A stretch of DNA of 7,505 nucleotides, from positions 1 through 7,505 of the forward strand of contig JACDBZ010000206.1 of NCBI GenBank assembly GCA_013694645.1, in the 5' to 3' direction. Position 1 is the first letter of the stretch, and every line of letters begins with the position of its first letter. The notes beneath the pieces were generated by a model. That model was not told the origin of the DNA. It worked only from the letters and a program-made list of their open reading frames with translations, and ran no database searches. Below, piece by piece: positions 6,671-7,505 of this stretch. A program made the translations under genes and the position numbers. This DNA comes from Chloroflexota bacterium. Lineage in GTDB: Bacteria; Chloroflexota; Limnocylindria; QHBO01.

Positions 6671-6676
6671 ATGGTA
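6671..6676 (-). promoter_or_regulatory. Putative -10 element of a leaderless promoter for the sseA operon
   Basis: On the minus strand TACCAT is followed by exactly six bases (TGACCC) and then the GTG start at 6664. A TANNNT box at this distance places transcription initiation at or next to the start codon, the layout of leaderless genes in high-GC bacteria. No Shine-Dalgarno sequence precedes the start, which agrees. A clear -35 box is not visible. Confidence 0.5.
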
Positions 6677-6803
6677 GCCGTCGCATACGACCTGCGGTCT
6701 CCGCTCCGGCCTGGGCACCCAGACACCGAGCCGGCTTTGACCGATGGATCCACGGCCAAGCGGCCTGAGTGAGGCGACCGGGCGGCGCTCGTGCGGAGCG
6801 CGC

Positions 6804-6817
6804 ACCGGAATATCGGT
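6804..6817. repeat. ATAT-cored dyad repeat, copy 1
   Basis: ACCGGAATATCGGT has 4-base inverted arms ACCG/CGGT around a six-base AT-rich core. Immediately downstream CGGTCATAACCG (6814-6825) forms a second overlapping dyad sharing the CGGT arm. Compared with copy 3, 16 of the 17 bases at 6801-6817 are identical. Confidence 0.6.
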
Positions 6818-6853
6818 CATAACCGGCCCGAGCCGCCCGCCGGGCCGGGAACG

Positions 6854-6867
6854 GCCGAAATATCGAT
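6854..6867. repeat. ATAT-cored dyad repeat, copy 2 (degenerate)
   Basis: GCCGAAATATCGAT keeps the core CCG-N-AATATCG and has one damaged arm. It begins 50 bases after copy 1 and 64 bases before copy 3. Confidence 0.45.
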
Positions 6868-6917
6868 GGCCTACGAGCGCGACTGCCGCGCCGAGCACAT
6901 GCTTGTGCCGGCCACGC

Positions 6918-6931
6918 ACCGCAATATCGGT
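6918..6931. repeat. ATAT-cored dyad repeat, copy 3
   Basis: ACCGCAATATCGGT is nearly identical to copy 1 and lies inside a 5-base-arm dyad (CACCG/CGGTG, 6917-6932). Looser similarity to copy 1 extends upstream (GCTTGTGC at 6901 against GCTCGTGC at 6787, the same 114-base offset). Confidence 0.6.
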
Positions 6932-6976
6932 GAAAGCCAGCCCAACACAGCCACCGGCCGAGGTACCGCGGCGGTG

Positions 6977-7505
6977 CTAGGTCAGGAAGAAGAAGGCGAT
7001 CGCGAGAATGAGGTAGACGCTCACGAGCTGGAGCCCCTCGACCCAGTTCGACTTGCCGTCGAGAGCGATGTAGCTGGCGATCAGCACACCGACCGCCACG
7101 GCGACCACCTCGAGCGGCGTGAAGACGAGCGTCAGCGGATTTCCGACGACGAGCCCGAAGAAGACGAGGACCGGTGCGGCGAACAGGGCGATCTGGGTGG
7201 CGGAGCCGATCGAGGTGATCAGGCTGAAGTCCATCTTGTTCTTATAGGCAAGCGTCACGCCGACGACGTGCTCAGCAAGGTTGCCGATCAGCGGGATCAG
7301 GATGATGCCGATGAAGAATTCGCTGATGCCGAGGGAGGCAACGGCCGGCTCGAGGGTGTGTACCAGCACCTCGCTGGCGAAGGTGAGTGCCGCGGCTGAT
7401 GCCAGCAGGATGCCGAGCGACAGTCGCCAGCCCCACTGCGGCGCCTCCTCCGGGGCGTGGCCTGCCGTCGGTGACTCCGGCGAGCGGAGGAAGAACCAGG
7501 TCTGC
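6977..7505 (-). CDS. Ca2+/H+ antiporter, Cax family (partial, C-terminal part)
   Basis: The last 175 residues are inside the window; the N-terminal half lies beyond the right edge. After a hydrophilic loop (about 7-26, SPESPTAGHAPEEAPQ), hydrophobic segments carry the second CaCA alpha-repeat: LIPLIGNLAEHVVGVTLAYKNKMD with the transport-site glutamate E78 in GNLAEH (74-79), then SIGSATQIALFAAPVLVFFGL, with GSATQI at 100-105. Two or three more membrane helices end in AIAFFFLT. The pattern is that of Cax/ChaA antiporters, which expel or sequester Ca2+ in exchange for protons in the membrane; ion specificity (Ca2+ against Na+ or K+) is inferred from the family only. The frame is open from position 7504 to the TAG at 6977. 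The next gene on the strand starts 312 bases downstream and probably belongs to a separate transcript. Confidence 0.92.
   Translation of the reverse strand, partial: QTWFFLRSPESPTAGHAPEEAPQWGWRLSLGILLASAAALTFASEVLVHTLEPAVASLGISEFFIGIILIPLIGNLAEHVVGVTLAYKNKMDFSLITSIGSATQIALFAAPVLVFFGLVVGNPLTLVFTPLEVVAVAVGVLIASYIALDGKSNWVEGLQLVSVYLILAIAFFFLT

Larger units (their letters stand above)
6665..6976. other. 312-base intergenic region upstream of the sseA operon
   Basis: This is the longest gene-free stretch in the window, between the stop of the antiporter gene and the start of the sulfurtransferase gene, both on the minus strand. It contains the likely leaderless -10 box next to 6664 and three ATAT-centred dyads at 6804-6867 and 6918-6931. 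I find no strong hairpin followed by a T-run that would serve as a terminator for the antiporter gene. Short open frames here (for example minus 6668-6919) have no recognisable protein features. Confidence 0.6.

Noticed and set aside
5238..6772. Two overlapping plus-strand open frames opposite the WYL and sulfurtransferase genes
   Set aside because: Both are antisense to genes with clear catalytic or structural motifs and show no features of their own.
6668..6919. Possible 83-residue minus-strand gene in the intergenic region
   Set aside because: Arg-rich, no recognisable motif, ends at the sulfurtransferase promoter, and spans two of the dyad repeats, so it reads better as non-coding DNA.
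6801..6931. The three ATAT repeats as a CRISPR array
   Set aside because: Repeat cores are only ~14-17 bases, diverged, and unevenly spaced at 50 and 64 bases, with no cas genes in view.
6900..6976. Intrinsic terminator after the antiporter gene
   Set aside because: Only short GC stems are visible and no T-run follows them on the minus strand.

Overview
The window is a dense, GC-rich piece of bacterial chromosome. GTG starts are common and genes overlap at start/stop junctions. There are no rRNA or tRNA genes, insertion sequences or CRISPR repeats that I can see. Gene content (bacterial Ku, a WYL regulator, a CYTH protein, a Wzy/WaaL-type ligase fused to a repeat region, a cation/proton antiporter) fits a high-GC environmental lineage such as Chloroflexota or Actinomycetota. 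This placement is a guess from style and content; no marker gene in the window fixes it.

Left part (1-1933): a response-regulator receiver domain runs off the left edge on the minus strand. It is divergent from a plus-strand pair made of a complete bacterial Ku (348-1208) and, 11 bases later, a 237-residue protein (1220-1933). The second protein has the outline of the LigD-type ATP-dependent DNA ligase adenylation domain, but the catalytic lysine and the other nucleotide-contacting motif residues are replaced and no OB-fold domain follows. This Ku-linked ligase pseudoenzyme is the most interesting object in the window.

Middle and right part (1884-6664, minus strand): four genes are read in the order sulfurtransferase (SseA-like), WYL regulator, CYTH protein, polysaccharide-ligase-like membrane protein. 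They are joined by overlaps of 4, 11 and 4 bases, so they are very probably one translationally coupled operon. The last gene runs 50 bases into the 3' end of the ligase-like gene coming from the other side. The operon appears to start from a leaderless promoter just upstream of 6664.

Right end (6665-7505): a 312-base non-coding stretch carries three copies of an ATAT-centred dyad (ACCG-N6-CGGT type). Beyond it, the C-terminal 175 residues of a Ca2+/H+ antiporter of the Cax family run off the right edge on the minus strand.
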